Below, piece by piece: positions 53,235-62,511 of a DNA stretch of 64,000 bases. Position 1 is the stretch's first letter, and every line of letters starts with the position of its first letter. Both the position numbers and the translations under genes were made by a program. Below the pieces are notes generated by a model that saw only the letters and a program-made list of their open reading frames with translations, had not been told where the DNA came from and did not search any database. The stretch is from contig NC_009437.1 in NCBI RefSeq assembly GCF_000016545.1, positions 218,501 through 282,500 on the forward strand, read 5' to 3'. This stretch comes from Caldicellulosiruptor saccharolyticus DSM 8903 (GTDB lineage: Bacteria; Bacillota; Thermoanaerobacteria; Caldicellulosiruptorales; Caldicellulosiruptoraceae).

Positions 53235-53408
53235 ATGCAGAAGTTTTATTTTTTTCTTTCAATGATTATAATTGTATTATCACTAATTTGGCTACTTTAT
53301 TTTAGAAAAAACGGATTAGAATTTACATTAGTGATATGTGCAATGATGATTGCAATTGTCAATATTCTTACTTTAATTTGGATAACTAATAAAAGGAAAA
53401 AACCTTAG
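53235..53408 (+). CDS. 57-residue membrane protein at the end of the transporter operon
   Basis: ATG 53235 with GGAGATGAG just upstream opens a frame to TAG at 53408. The product has two predicted helices (FYFFLSMIIIVLSLIWLLYF and FTLVICAMMIAIVNILTLIW) and a positively charged end (TNKRKKP). It lies 26 bases after the last ATPase gene and is probably co-transcribed. No family is recognised; such small proteins may tune the transporter. Confidence 0.6.
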   Translation: MQKFYFFLSMIIIVLSLIWLLYFRKNGLEFTLVICAMMIAIVNILTLIWITNKRKKP

Positions 53409-53522
53409 GTGAGCTGTCAACTCAAAGACGGCCTTTTTATTGTTATAGATTATATAGATTTTTACTAAGGTCTATAAAAAAGCTAAGATAGGATATTGAA
53501 AAGAATAGGATATAAGCTATGG

Positions 53523-55085
53523 TTAATTATTTACATTTAGCTTACTTGATATTGTAATTTTTTCTGAAATTGTAACTATTCTATTAGCTGAAATAAAACA
53601 AAACCATAACAAAGCATGGTTTTTATATCTTAATGCTACTTCGAAAGGGATGTGTAACAAAATAGTTCCTAAGATAATAAAGCATCCTATTAGAATTACT
53701 GGTTTTAAACCTCCTCTCTTTATTGTTAGCATTATTAATTCCAACAAGGAGGTAAATAAAACAATGTAGTAATAAGTATCAAAGATAAGTTTTGCAGCCT
53801 TATTATTTCGTGAAAACTTTAGCTTTGCTCTTGAATTTTTTGGTTGAGCTCCTGCAGCGTAATCATAAGATTCATGGTCAGCATGCCACATTGTAATTAC
53901 TTTATCAAGGATAAATCTTTTCATTTTTTTGTCTTTTATAATGTCTTGTAATCTTTTAATGCCAAGCTCAAAAAAGGTTTTCTGAACTTGTTGGGGACCT
54001 TTTTCTTTTATTAATTTACTAAATAATTCAGAATCTTTTTTATTCCATTGACCGTGCGAGGATACATTCAGGCCCACATACATGTTCCACCCAATTCTTG
54101 GGGTTGCAATTTGTTGTTTAATTTTTGATTCAATAGCAAGATTAATTGAAAATGAAATCAAGAAATATGCAATAAAAACCGTTAGCACAAAAAAACTTTT
54201 TACTATTAGCCCCTTTTTTAAATGAATTTTGAAAAGAAAAAAAACATTCTCTCTGTCACTTTCATATTCAAAAAACAAAAGATAAAATACAATAAATGCT
54301 ATAAATACAATAATGCCATTAGGTCTAATGCTATTCAATATGGCAAATAAAACGCCAATTAAAACGAAATTTAAATATTTATTCTTTATTGGTAGGGTAT
54401 TGTTCATTGTTTTTAAAAATATCAACGCAGCTAATAGTGCTATGGCATTAAATAAGTTTTCTGTACATATTAAGATTGAATAGAAAATTCTAGATAGCAT
54501 TAAAGTCCAAATTAAAGCAGCCATAAACCCATATTGCCTTTTACTAACTTCTTGCCCAATTAGATAGACAAAAACAACTGATAGTGATGAAAGAACTATG
54601 CCTGTTAATTGTGCTGAGAGTATTGATGGGCCAAACAAGTGAAAAACAAAAGACAAAAAGGTAGGGAACGCAATTGTATGCGGGAATACTGCTATATAAT
54701 TTGGGATAAATATTTTTCCATTAAGTAAATTTTTAGCTATCAAGTAATAAGTTAAAAAATCAGAGTTAGGCATAATTTCAGAAAAAAATATTAATGGTAG
54801 TGAAAGTAATGTTGCAGTGATAAACAATGTAACCAATATGTATTTGTCATTGAGCTGAGAAATATTTATTTTGCTATTTGCTAGTACAAGAATTATGCTT
54901 CCAATAAGTACTGACAATAAAAGGAGCAATCTTGATAGAGGTTTTGGGATTCGAGTAGGTAGTATGTAGTCTATGTTTCCATTAAGAAAAATTTTTTCAA
55001 AAACATACAATACAAAAAGAATGATAATGACATATACGAAATAAATTAAGGTGTTTTTTAAAACTTTTGAAGTTATATTAACCAT
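53523..55085 (-). CDS. Multi-span glycosyltransferase, GT39/PMT-like
   Basis: This 520-residue protein has about 12 membrane helices. N-terminal residues of the outer loop, IFFSEIMPNSDFLTYYLIAKNLLNGK, carry the Asp typical of GT-C enzymes using a lipid-linked sugar. Conserved NSIRPNGIIVF and ICTENLFNAI lie in the core. It is a paralogue of the plus-strand protein at 56661. The sequence is more AT-rich than its neighbours and lies on the opposite strand, so it may have been acquired separately. The acceptor is unknown. Confidence 0.7.
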   Translation of the reverse strand: MVNITSKVLKNTLIYFVYVIIILFVLYVFEKIFLNGNIDYILPTRIPKPLSRLLLLLSVLIGSIILVLANSKINISQLNDKYILVTLFITATLLSLPLIFFSEIMPNSDFLTYYLIAKNLLNGKIFIPNYIAVFPHTIAFPTFLSFVFHLFGPSILSAQLTGIVLSSLSVVFVYLIGQEVSKRQYGFMAALIWTLMLSRIFYSILICTENLFNAIALLAALIFLKTMNNTLPIKNKYLNFVLIGVLFAILNSIRPNGIIVFIAFIVFYLLFFEYESDRENVFFLFKIHLKKGLIVKSFFVLTVFIAYFLISFSINLAIESKIKQQIATPRIGWNMYVGLNVSSHGQWNKKDSELFSKLIKEKGPQQVQKTFFELGIKRLQDIIKDKKMKRFILDKVITMWHADHESYDYAAGAQPKNSRAKLKFSRNNKAAKLIFDTYYYIVLFTSLLELIMLTIKRGGLKPVILIGCFIILGTILLHIPFEVALRYKNHALLWFCFISANRIVTISEKITISSKLNVNN

Positions 55086-55271
55086 TTTGATTTTTTCCCG
55101 CCTTTCAATTATTTAATACTTGTTTTAAGTATTTATGTTTAGCATATTTTGATAAAAATTTTTTTTCTTTTATTTTTTGTCAAAAGAGGCTGCCGCTTTA
55201 TACTTAAAATTTGAAGTTCTCAAGAAACTATTATATAATATCTTCAAAAGTTATTAAAGGAGCTGCAAAAA

Positions 55272-56219
55272 ATGCCACTGAGAGTATACTTTGTAATCCC
55301 CTGTTTTAACGAAGAAGAAATGCTGCCTTTCACAATTCAAAAGATGGGTGAAAAACTGCAAAGCCTCATTGAAAAAGAGCTAATTTCTGATAAAAGCAAA
55401 GTTGTCTTTGTTGACGATGGAAGCCGTGATAGAACGTGGGATCTAATCAAAGCTGCTGCAGAGGATAAGAGATTTTTGGGGGTCAAACTTTCGCGAAACT
55501 GTGGGCATCAAAACGCCCTTATGGCAGGAATGAGCTATGCTGTAAAGTTTGCTGATTGTATAATTACATTGGATGCAGATTTGCAGGACGATATCAATGT
55601 CATTGATGAGTTTATTCAAAAGTACAAGGAAGGCTATGAGATTGTGTATGGAGTGAGAAGCAGCAGAAAAACAGATACGTTTTTCAAAAGGTTTACTGCA
55701 GAGGGCTTTTATAAACTAATGAAGGCATTTGGAGTTGAGATTGTTTTTAATCATGCTGATTACAGGCTCATGAGTAAAAGAGCAGTCCAGTATCTTTTGC
55801 AGTTTGAAGAGAGAAACTTGTTCTTAAGAGGTATGATTCCATTAATTGGCTTAAAATCAACAGTTGTCTACTATGAAAGATTAGAAAGAGTAGCAGGAAA
55901 GACAAAGTATCCGCTCAAGAAAATGCTCTCTTTTGCTTTTGAAGGGATTACATCTTTTTCGGTAAAGCCCATAAAGTATATCACAACAGCTGGTTTTTTG
56001 ATGTTTTTGCTAAGTTTTCTAATTCTTATATATGCAATAGTACAGAAATTAAGAGGACAAGCTGTCACAGGCTGGACTTCGCTTACAATTTCAATTTGGT
56101 TTATAGGCGGGCTTCAGCTTGTTGCCTTAGGGCTCATTGGTGAGTATATTGGCAAAATTTATAAAGAGGTCAAAAGAAGGCCTTTATACTTCATTGAGGA
56201 GATAGCAGGGGATGAATAA
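55272..56219 (+). CDS. Family 2 glycosyltransferase, polyprenyl-phosphate type (GtrB/DPM-like)
   Basis: This 315-residue protein has the GT2 core: VIPCFNEEEMLPFTI, VVFVDDGSRDRTWDLI near residue 45, LSRNCGHQNALMAGMSYA, ITLDADLQDD and YGVRSSRKTDTFFKR. Two helices near residues 230-290 follow. Such enzymes move a sugar from UDP/GDP to undecaprenyl phosphate. It overlaps the GtrA-like gene by 8 bases, forming a GtrA-GtrB type set with the GT39 gene. Confidence 0.88.
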   Translation: MPLRVYFVIPCFNEEEMLPFTIQKMGEKLQSLIEKELISDKSKVVFVDDGSRDRTWDLIKAAAEDKRFLGVKLSRNCGHQNALMAGMSYAVKFADCIITLDADLQDDINVIDEFIQKYKEGYEIVYGVRSSRKTDTFFKRFTAEGFYKLMKAFGVEIVFNHADYRLMSKRAVQYLLQFEERNLFLRGMIPLIGLKSTVVYYERLERVAGKTKYPLKKMLSFAFEGITSFSVKPIKYITTAGFLMFLLSFLILIYAIVQKLRGQAVTGWTSLTISIWFIGGLQLVALGLIGEYIGKIYKEVKRRPLYFIEEIAGDE

Positions 56220-56643
56220 TTTTAGCTATTTTGTAGAAAAGATAAATTTGTACAAAAAGCAAATAGTCCAGCTTGTGAAATTTTCGATAGTTGGGGTTAT
56301 AAATACAGCAGTTGACTTTGCAGTATTTTTTCTTTTTTATTCTGTCTTTCGTATCAGTTACTCACTCAGTCAGGTTTTTGGATACACAAGCGGCATGATA
56401 AATAGCTTTATAATGAACAAAAAGTGGACATTCGAAGACAAAACCACCGGCAAAGTAATAATTACAAAGCTGTTAAAATTCGTGATTACAAACCTTGTTT
56501 CATTAGGATCTTCAATTGTTGTCTTAAAACTTTCAAAAACCTACCTATCAAATTCAATTTTAATCGCCAAAATTCTTGCAACTCTTTGCGCTCAGATGAT
56601 AAACTATTTATCGTATAAGTATTGGGTATTTAACAAATTTTGA
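56212..56643 (+). CDS. GtrA-family membrane protein
   Basis: This 143-residue protein has four helices with the GtrA pattern: VKFSIVGVINTAVDFAVFFLFY, GYTSGMINSFIMNKKWTFEDK and LSYKYWVF. GtrA proteins are thought to flip or move the polyprenyl-linked sugar across the membrane. It starts inside the glycosyltransferase gene and precedes the GT39 gene. Confidence 0.88.
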   Translation: MNNFSYFVEKINLYKKQIVQLVKFSIVGVINTAVDFAVFFLFYSVFRISYSLSQVFGYTSGMINSFIMNKKWTFEDKTTGKVIITKLLKFVITNLVSLGSSIVVLKLSKTYLSNSILIAKILATLCAQMINYLSYKYWVFNKF

Positions 56644-56660
56644 AAGGGTAGGGTATGTGA

Positions 56661-58100
56661 ATGCAAAATACAGTAGGAAGACTTGACACATTTTTTAGAT
56701 ACATTGTTGTAGTGCTTTTAGGATTAGCCATTGTTTTGTCATTTCAGTTTCGGATAGTTGCTCTTACACATAAGAAAATAAGTTTTGTTGTGATGGTTAT
56801 TCTTCTTTTGTCAGCTTTTTTAATCTTTAATATTTGGCTTTTTATATTTCGAAAACTGGCAAACAAAAAACTCGCTATACTCTTGTTAATTCTTGTTATA
56901 GCAGCTCCAAGACTTATATGGATTTTTTTGATGCCAACAAAGCCAGTTTCGGACTATTTATGTTTTTATTCCTATGCCCAAAAAGCTTCTCAAGGCTTTT
57001 TAAAAGGGTATGACATGACTTTTACACTCTTTAGGTTCAGATTTGGATATTCATTAATTTTGGCACTTGTTTTCAAGATTTTTGGAAGCAGCATAATTGT
57101 AGGAAAATTTTTCAATGTGTTTCTTTCAGTAATTTTAGGACTTATCATATATTTTACTGTTGACTATCTTTTTGGCAAAGAAGCAGCCACATATTCAGCA
57201 GTTTTGTATGCCTTCTGGCCATCGCAGATAATGTATAATTCAGTTTTGGCGTCTGAACACCCGTTTATTGTGTTTTTTGTGCTGGGGCTGTATTTTTTGT
57301 TAAGGGCAATAAAAGAGAAAAAAGCCATTTTTGGCATATTTGCAGGAGTCCTTGTGGCAATTTCAAATCATATAAGACCTGTTGCTGTTGTGATCATAAT
57401 TGCGATGGTTTTCTTGTTTGCACTAAAAGCTCTTTGTAAAGATTTTAAAATCTTAAAAAGTGCTATCTTAAGTATAATTTCATACGTTATTACATTCTAT
57501 ACAGTAGGATATCTAATTTTTAGTCTCACAGGCATTCCAGTGTGGAAAACCTCAATGGGGCTTAATCTCATGATTGGTACAGACTATACAACATATGGTA
57601 TGAACAATCCTAAACATTCTTTGTTTGTTAAAAAATATGCTTATGATTTTCAAAAGATGCACGGTGAGGCTATGAAAATAGGTTTAGAGAGACTCAGAAA
57701 AGAGACAAAAAAATTTATCGCTATTCTCCCTCGCAAACATGCTATTATCTGGGGCGATGATAGCTTTGGGTATTTTTGGAGCACTTATAAGGTTTACAAA
57801 ACTACAAATTTTGTAGATCTTGTAAAGAATCATCCAACCATTTTCTATATGTTCTCGCAGCTATATTACTATGCAATTTTGATTTACATCATTTTAGGGA
57901 TTCTCTCATCTAAAAAAAATGCCAACAAAGAAATTTTTCTTTTTTTAAATCTTATATTCCTTGGCTATGTTGTATTACACATATTTTTAGAAGTTCAACC
58001 TCGTTATCACTATCCTGCAATTTTCACACTCTTTTTGTTAAGCGGTCAAGGAATAAAGTGGCTGAGAGAGAAATTAAAAAGATTTCAATACTGTTCATAA
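56661..58100 (+). CDS. GT39/ArnT-like membrane glycosyltransferase
   Basis: This 479-residue protein has about 11 helices. The outer loop AAPRLIWIFLMPTKPVSDYLCFYSYAQKA holds the acidic residue of the GT-C family. YAFWPSQIMYNSVLASEHPFIVFFVLG and NHIRPVAVVII match the paralogue at 53523. It would use the lipid-linked sugar made by the two genes upstream. Its last 16 bases overlap the convergent radical SAM gene, and no terminator is seen between them. Confidence 0.78.
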   Translation: MQNTVGRLDTFFRYIVVVLLGLAIVLSFQFRIVALTHKKISFVVMVILLLSAFLIFNIWLFIFRKLANKKLAILLLILVIAAPRLIWIFLMPTKPVSDYLCFYSYAQKASQGFLKGYDMTFTLFRFRFGYSLILALVFKIFGSSIIVGKFFNVFLSVILGLIIYFTVDYLFGKEAATYSAVLYAFWPSQIMYNSVLASEHPFIVFFVLGLYFLLRAIKEKKAIFGIFAGVLVAISNHIRPVAVVIIIAMVFLFALKALCKDFKILKSAILSIISYVITFYTVGYLIFSLTGIPVWKTSMGLNLMIGTDYTTYGMNNPKHSLFVKKYAYDFQKMHGEAMKIGLERLRKETKKFIAILPRKHAIIWGDDSFGYFWSTYKVYKTTNFVDLVKNHPTIFYMFSQLYYYAILIYIILGILSSKKNANKEIFLFLNLIFLGYVVLHIFLEVQPRYHYPAIFTLFLLSGQGIKWLREKLKRFQYCS

Positions 58101-59080
58101 AACTCTCTTGGTCCAAGGTCAAATGCCTCTACGTTTTTTTTTAATACCAAAAACCTTCTTATATCAAAGCACAGGCTGCACTTGTGAAGGTAGCTCTTTT
58201 GAGGCTTATATCCAAAGTTTTCTTTAGCAAACCTGAAAAGCTCATGAATACCTTTTGTGTAGAGCATATTTACAAAAAAATACTTTTTGTCATCAAGATC
58301 TTTTCCCAAGTCATCAATAGAAATTTTAAATCCCACACATGGGTTTGGGATAAAATTTCCAAAAAGGTCCATATGAAAATGAGTCTTGCTGTTTAGTTCA
58401 TGGCAGGGAGATGAGTTTTCGAGTATTTCCTCAATACTCTTTTTAGGGAAGAATTCTTCAAAAGTTTTTATTGCCCTTCCATTTAATGTAAGGTAATAGC
58501 GCAAAGGTAGCGATTTTACATAGTTTTCTCCAAAGGTATCTATGTATTCTGAAAAGGGATGTGTTTTTTCAATATCAAATCTCTTTATCTCAGGCAAAAA
58601 CCCTTCTACCCAAGGAAAGATTTCAATCCCAACTTCTTTTAAAAGGTTTATTAGCTTTAACACTTTTTTGAGTGGAATGTATTCATTGTGAAATGGACTG
58701 ATTGATACCAAAATAGTTTCTATTCCAAGGCTTTTTAGATCTTTTAGCTTTTGCTTTGCCTCTTTTTCATTTTCCACCCATGATGCGTTTGTCTCAATGT
58801 ACTCTATGTACACTCCATTTTCATTTGCCTTCTCTACAACCTTTTTAAGACCTTCAAAATTCAAAAAAGGCTCACCACCGCCTATATGAACAGAGTAAAC
58901 TCCAAACTTTTTTAAGGTCTTAAAGACCTTGTCTGCCATCTGCGGAGTTATATACTCTTTTTTCCATGAAGGTGAGCTGTTGTAAAGACAATGCCTGCAC
59001 CTTGATGAGCAGAAGTAGTTTGTTATAACCCCACCAGAGATAAGTCTGTCAATTTTAAGACTGTTAGTTGAAGCTGGCAT
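58085..59080 (-). CDS. Radical SAM protein of unknown substrate
   Basis: This 331-residue protein has a CSSRCRHCLY cluster motif near residue 24 and VHIGGGEPFLNFEGL, IETNASWVEN and VSISPFHNEYIPL, all normal for the radical SAM core. The C-terminal cysteines (CHELN, PCVGF, CSLCFDIRRF) could hold an auxiliary cluster, as in SPASM-type enzymes. No peptide or precursor is next to it. It converges on the glycosyltransferase gene with a 16-base overlap and is followed on the other strand by yajC. Confidence 0.75.
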   Translation of the reverse strand: MPASTNSLKIDRLISGGVITNYFCSSRCRHCLYNSSPSWKKEYITPQMADKVFKTLKKFGVYSVHIGGGEPFLNFEGLKKVVEKANENGVYIEYIETNASWVENEKEAKQKLKDLKSLGIETILVSISPFHNEYIPLKKVLKLINLLKEVGIEIFPWVEGFLPEIKRFDIEKTHPFSEYIDTFGENYVKSLPLRYYLTLNGRAIKTFEEFFPKKSIEEILENSSPCHELNSKTHFHMDLFGNFIPNPCVGFKISIDDLGKDLDDKKYFFVNMLYTKGIHELFRFAKENFGYKPQKSYLHKCSLCFDIRRFLVLKKNVEAFDLGPREFYEQY

Positions 59081-59205
59081 AACTTATACCTTCCCCTCCT
59101 TGTGCTTTTCAAAAATGCTTGTCTTTTTTTGAAAACTATTATAATATTATTATGTTAGTTTTAGATTAAAAAATCAAATTGATAAATAGGAGGCAAAAGA
59201 ACTTT

Positions 59206-59577
59206 ATGAAACTGTTTAATCTTTTGTTTGAGGTAGCTTTTGCGACAAACAACACTCAAAGCTCATCGAATCAGGCTCCAGCAGGGGCTACTTGGGTGGT
59301 AGTCTTTACCCAGCTTATTCTTCCGTTGATTTTGATGTTTGCTATCTTTTACATCTTTATAATCCTTCCGCAGCGAAGAAGAGAAAAACAGTTCAGAGAC
59401 ATGATAAATTCACTCATTGTTGGTGATGAGATAGTAACAAACGGTGGGATTGTTGGAAAGATTGTGAATATCAAGGATGACATTCTGACAATTGAGGTAG
59501 GGGCTGACAGGGTAAAGCTAAAGGTTTACAAATGGGCTGTAAAGGAAGTTTTGAAGAAGGCTGAGCCAAGAGATTAA
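59206..59577 (+). CDS. yajC: Preprotein translocase subunit YajC
   Basis: This 123-residue protein has one membrane helix (LILPLILMFAIFYIFIILPQRRREKQ), followed by the cytosolic MINSLIVGDEIVTNGGIVGKIVNIKDDILTIEVG, the YajC signature. It supports SecDF. ATG 59206 with AGGAGG 10 bases upstream is used rather than an upstream frame without a site. An N-terminal stretch of about 25 residues (Ser/Gln/Asn-rich) is longer than usual. Confidence 0.92.
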   Translation: MKLFNLLFEVAFATNNTQSSSNQAPAGATWVVVFTQLILPLILMFAIFYIFIILPQRRREKQFRDMINSLIVGDEIVTNGGIVGKIVNIKDDILTIEVGADRVKLKVYKWAVKEVLKKAEPRD

Positions 59578-59607
59578 AGGTAAAAAATGCCATAAACTAA
59601 AAGAAGA

Positions 59608-59648
59608 ATGGTTCTGAAGGGTGTTGGCTTCAGAGCCATTTATTTTTA
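59608..59648 (+). terminator. Terminator after yajC
   Basis: ATGGTTCTGAAG (59608-59619) pairs with CTTCAGAGCCAT (59628-59639) with one G-T pair, then TTATTTTTA. Confidence 0.82.
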
Positions 59649-59688
59649 GATAAAGGATTTATTTTTTCAAGAAGGAGTTGAGAGTACC

Positions 59689-60516
59689 ATTACAATTTCT
59701 GAGCTTCTTTCACTTCTTGAAAAGTATAGTCTTAAGCCAAATAAAAAACTTGGTCAAAATTTCTTGATTGATGAAAACATTGTAAGAAAGATAGTGAATT
59801 TTGCAAAGATTGATCAAAAAGAGGTTTTGGAGATTGGAGCAGGACCTGGGACCTTGACAACATTTCTCTCTCAAAAGGCAAAAAAAGTCTTTGCAGTTGA
59901 GATTGACAAAAAGATTTTGAATGTCTTAAAAGAGGTTTGCCAGAATCTCTCAAATGTAGAAATAATAAACCAGGATTTTCTTGAACTTAATGTTAAAAAT
60001 TTAACAAGCACTCAAAAACTCTGTGTTGTTGGCAATCTACCGTATTATGTAACTTCACAGATTCTATTCAAGTTATTTGAGGAAAGAAATTATATAGAGT
60101 CATTTACAATTATGGTTCAGAAGGAAGTTGCACAGAGACTTTTAGCAAAACCTGGTTCAAAGGACTATGGGATTTTGACAGTGGCAATGAACTTTTATTG
60201 TAAAGTAGAAGACTTCTTTTATGTTAGCAAGAATGTCTTTTTTCCAAGACCTGAGGTTGACTCAACTGTTTTGAAGGTAAGCTTCAAAGAAGATATTCCT
60301 GATGTTGATGAGAAAAAGTTTTTCAAGATAGTTCACGCCTGTTTTTCTACACGAAGAAAGACCATTTTGAACTCTCTTTCAAATTCTCTTGGGATTGAAA
60401 AGGCAGAACTAAAGCACATATTAGAAAAGACTTCTTTGCAGGAAAATTTGAGGGCAGAGGATTTGAGTTTGGAACATTTTGTAAGACTTTACAAAGAACT
60501 TGAAAGTAGAATTTAA
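59689..60516 (+). CDS. rsmA: 16S rRNA dimethyladenosine transferase RsmA (KsgA); start codon not standard
   Basis: This protein methylates A1518 and A1519 of 16S rRNA. It has LKPNKKLGQNFLIDENIVRKI, VLEIGAGPGTLT, VEIDKKI, VVGNLPYYVTSQI and FFPRPEVDSTVL. The conserved KLGQNFL lies before the first in-frame TTG at 59764, so the real start is upstream. Between the TAG near 59647 and that TTG there is no ATG, GTG, TTG or CTG. An ATT at 59689 has AAGGAG 11 bases upstream and gives 275 residues, the usual length. A one-base error near 59686 would instead connect to TTG 59678. The start is therefore uncertain. Confidence 0.85.
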   Translation: MTISELLSLLEKYSLKPNKKLGQNFLIDENIVRKIVNFAKIDQKEVLEIGAGPGTLTTFLSQKAKKVFAVEIDKKILNVLKEVCQNLSNVEIINQDFLELNVKNLTSTQKLCVVGNLPYYVTSQILFKLFEERNYIESFTIMVQKEVAQRLLAKPGSKDYGILTVAMNFYCKVEDFFYVSKNVFFPRPEVDSTVLKVSFKEDIPDVDEKKFFKIVHACFSTRRKTILNSLSNSLGIEKAELKHILEKTSLQENLRAEDLSLEHFVRLYKELESRI

Positions 60517-60596
60517 AATTGCAAGTCAAGTAAAAAGGACTTTGCAACAACTGATATATACAATTTCATTTTTACACATTGTTTTAATTTTTTATT

Positions 60597-60626
60597 TTGA
60601 CATTTTCGCTTAAGTTAAGGTATAAT
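60597..60626 (+). promoter_or_regulatory. Promoter of pckG
   Basis: TTGACA (60597-60602) and TATAAT (60621-60626), spacer 18 bases, 54 bases before the start codon at 60680. Confidence 0.75.
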
Positions 60627-60679
60627 ATAATACAAACTGCAATTATGCGAAATAAAACTTGCAAGGTGGTGGAGAAAAG

Positions 60680-62446
60680 GTGGTAGAGGTGAACTTGCAT
60701 CCGTCTGTGTATCAATGGATTGACGAGATGGCAAAAATTACAAAGCCAGACAAGATTGTCTGGATAGATGGGTCTGAAGAAGAAAAAGAGAGGCTTATTA
60801 AAGAAGCTCTTCAGACGGGTGAGCTGATGGAACTCAACCAGGAAAAGCTTCCAGGGTGTTATCTTCACAGAACACATCCGAGCGATGTTGCAAGGGTTGA
60901 AGACAGGACATTTATCTGCACTCCAACAAAAGAAGAGGCAGGTCCAACAAACAACTGGATGGACCCGAACGAGGCTTATAGGATGCTCTACTCACTTTTT
61001 GACGGTTCAATGAAAGCTCGAACAATGTATGTTGTTCCATACTTGATGGGACCTGTTGGCTCGCCATACTCAAAAGTAGGCATTGAGCTGACAGATAGCA
61101 TCTATGTTGTACTTAACTTAAGAATCATGGCAAGAATTGGTGATGTTGCGCTAAGACATCTTGGCTCTTCTCCTGACTTTGTAAAAGGACTTCACTCAAA
61201 AGCAACACTTGATCCAGAGAAAAGATACATTTGCCACTTTCCACAGGACAACACCATCATGAGCGTAAACTCAGGATATGGTGGCAATGTCATCCTTTCT
61301 AAAAAATGTTTTGCGCTCAGAATTGCAAGCTACTTAGGGAAAAAAGAAGGCTGGCTTGCAGAACACATGCTGATTGTCGGAATTGAAGACCCAAGCGGTA
61401 AGGTAACATACATCGCAGGTGCGTTCCCAAGCGCATGTGGAAAGACAAACCTTGCTATGTTAATTCCGCCAGAGCCGCTCAAAAAGCTTGGATATAAAGT
61501 TTGGACTGTTGGTGACGACATTGCATGGATGAGAATAGGCGAGGATGGAAGGCTTTGGGCTATTAACCCTGAAGCAGGGTTTTTTGGAGTTGCACCTGGC
61601 ACAAGCTACAAGACAAATCCGAATGCGATGGAGACAATAAAGAGAAATACTATATATACAAACGTTCTTTTAAAAGAAGATGGAACAGTTTGGTGGGAAG
61701 GTATGGATGGTGAGCCGCCAGAGAGAGGTATTGACTGGCTTGGAAGACCATGGACAAAAGACAGTGGTGAAAAGGGTGCTCACCCCAATGCAAGGTTCAC
61801 AGCACCAGCTGCACAGTGTCCGTCAATCTCAAAAGAGTGGGAGAACCCAAAAGGTGTGCCAATTTCAGCTATTATATTTGGTGGAAGAAGAGCAAAGGTT
61901 GCTCCGCTTGTATATGAAGCGTTTGATTGGCAGCATGGTGTATATGTGGGTGCAACAATGGCCTCCGAGACAACAGCTGCAGCAATGGGTAAGGTGGGTG
62001 TAGTTCGTCGCGACCCAATGGCAATGCTTCCATTCTGTGGTTATAATATGGCAGACTATTTTGCACACTGGCTTGAGATGGGTAAAAAGATTCCAAAACC
62101 TCCCAAGATCTTCCATGTGAACTGGTTTAGACAAGACGAAAATGGCAAGTTCATTTGGCCAGGATTTGGTGAGAACTTGAGAGTGCTCAAGTGGATAATC
62201 GAAAGATGTGAAGGTAAAGTAGGAGCAAAGGAAACACCAATTGGATATGTTCCATATGTAGATGATCTTTACTTAGAAGGTCTTGATATAGACAAAGAGA
62301 CTGTAGAAAAGCTTCTTGAAATAGACAAAGAGCTGTGGCTCAAGGAAGCAGAAGATGCAAGACAGTTTTTAAGCCAGTTCGGAGAAAGACTTCCCAAAGA
62401 GCTCATTGAAGAGAACGAAAAACTAAAACAAAGGCTTTTAAGGTAA
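60680..62446 (+). CDS. pckG: Phosphoenolpyruvate carboxykinase (GTP)
   Basis: This 588-residue enzyme has the GTP-class signatures: HRTHPSDVARVEDRTFI, SPYSKVGIELTDS, NSGYGGN, the P-loop SACGKTNLAM near residue 261, DDIAWMR and NWFRQDENGKFIWPGFGENLRVLKWI. It interconverts oxaloacetate and PEP. GTG 60680 follows GGTGGTGGAG at good spacing; TTG 60659 is possible. In anaerobic sugar fermenters it can run either way. A strong terminator follows. Confidence 0.95.
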   Translation: MVEVNLHPSVYQWIDEMAKITKPDKIVWIDGSEEEKERLIKEALQTGELMELNQEKLPGCYLHRTHPSDVARVEDRTFICTPTKEEAGPTNNWMDPNEAYRMLYSLFDGSMKARTMYVVPYLMGPVGSPYSKVGIELTDSIYVVLNLRIMARIGDVALRHLGSSPDFVKGLHSKATLDPEKRYICHFPQDNTIMSVNSGYGGNVILSKKCFALRIASYLGKKEGWLAEHMLIVGIEDPSGKVTYIAGAFPSACGKTNLAMLIPPEPLKKLGYKVWTVGDDIAWMRIGEDGRLWAINPEAGFFGVAPGTSYKTNPNAMETIKRNTIYTNVLLKEDGTVWWEGMDGEPPERGIDWLGRPWTKDSGEKGAHPNARFTAPAAQCPSISKEWENPKGVPISAIIFGGRRAKVAPLVYEAFDWQHGVYVGATMASETTAAAMGKVGVVRRDPMAMLPFCGYNMADYFAHWLEMGKKIPKPPKIFHVNWFRQDENGKFIWPGFGENLRVLKWIIERCEGKVGAKETPIGYVPYVDDLYLEGLDIDKETVEKLLEIDKELWLKEAEDARQFLSQFGERLPKELIEENEKLKQRLLR

Positions 62447-62461
62447 ACAATCACCAAATTC

Positions 62462-62511
62462 AAGACCTCCTTCATATACTGATACAAAGGGTGTGAAGGA
62501 GGTCTTTTGTT
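62462..62511 (+). terminator. Terminator after pckG whose right arm holds the next gene's ribosome site
   Basis: AAGACCTCCTTCA (62462-62474) and TGAAGGAGGTCTT (62494-62506) form a perfect 13-bp stem followed by TTGTTTTG. The right arm contains the AAGGAGG of the gene at 62512, so a read-through message would hide its ribosome site. Confidence 0.85.
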
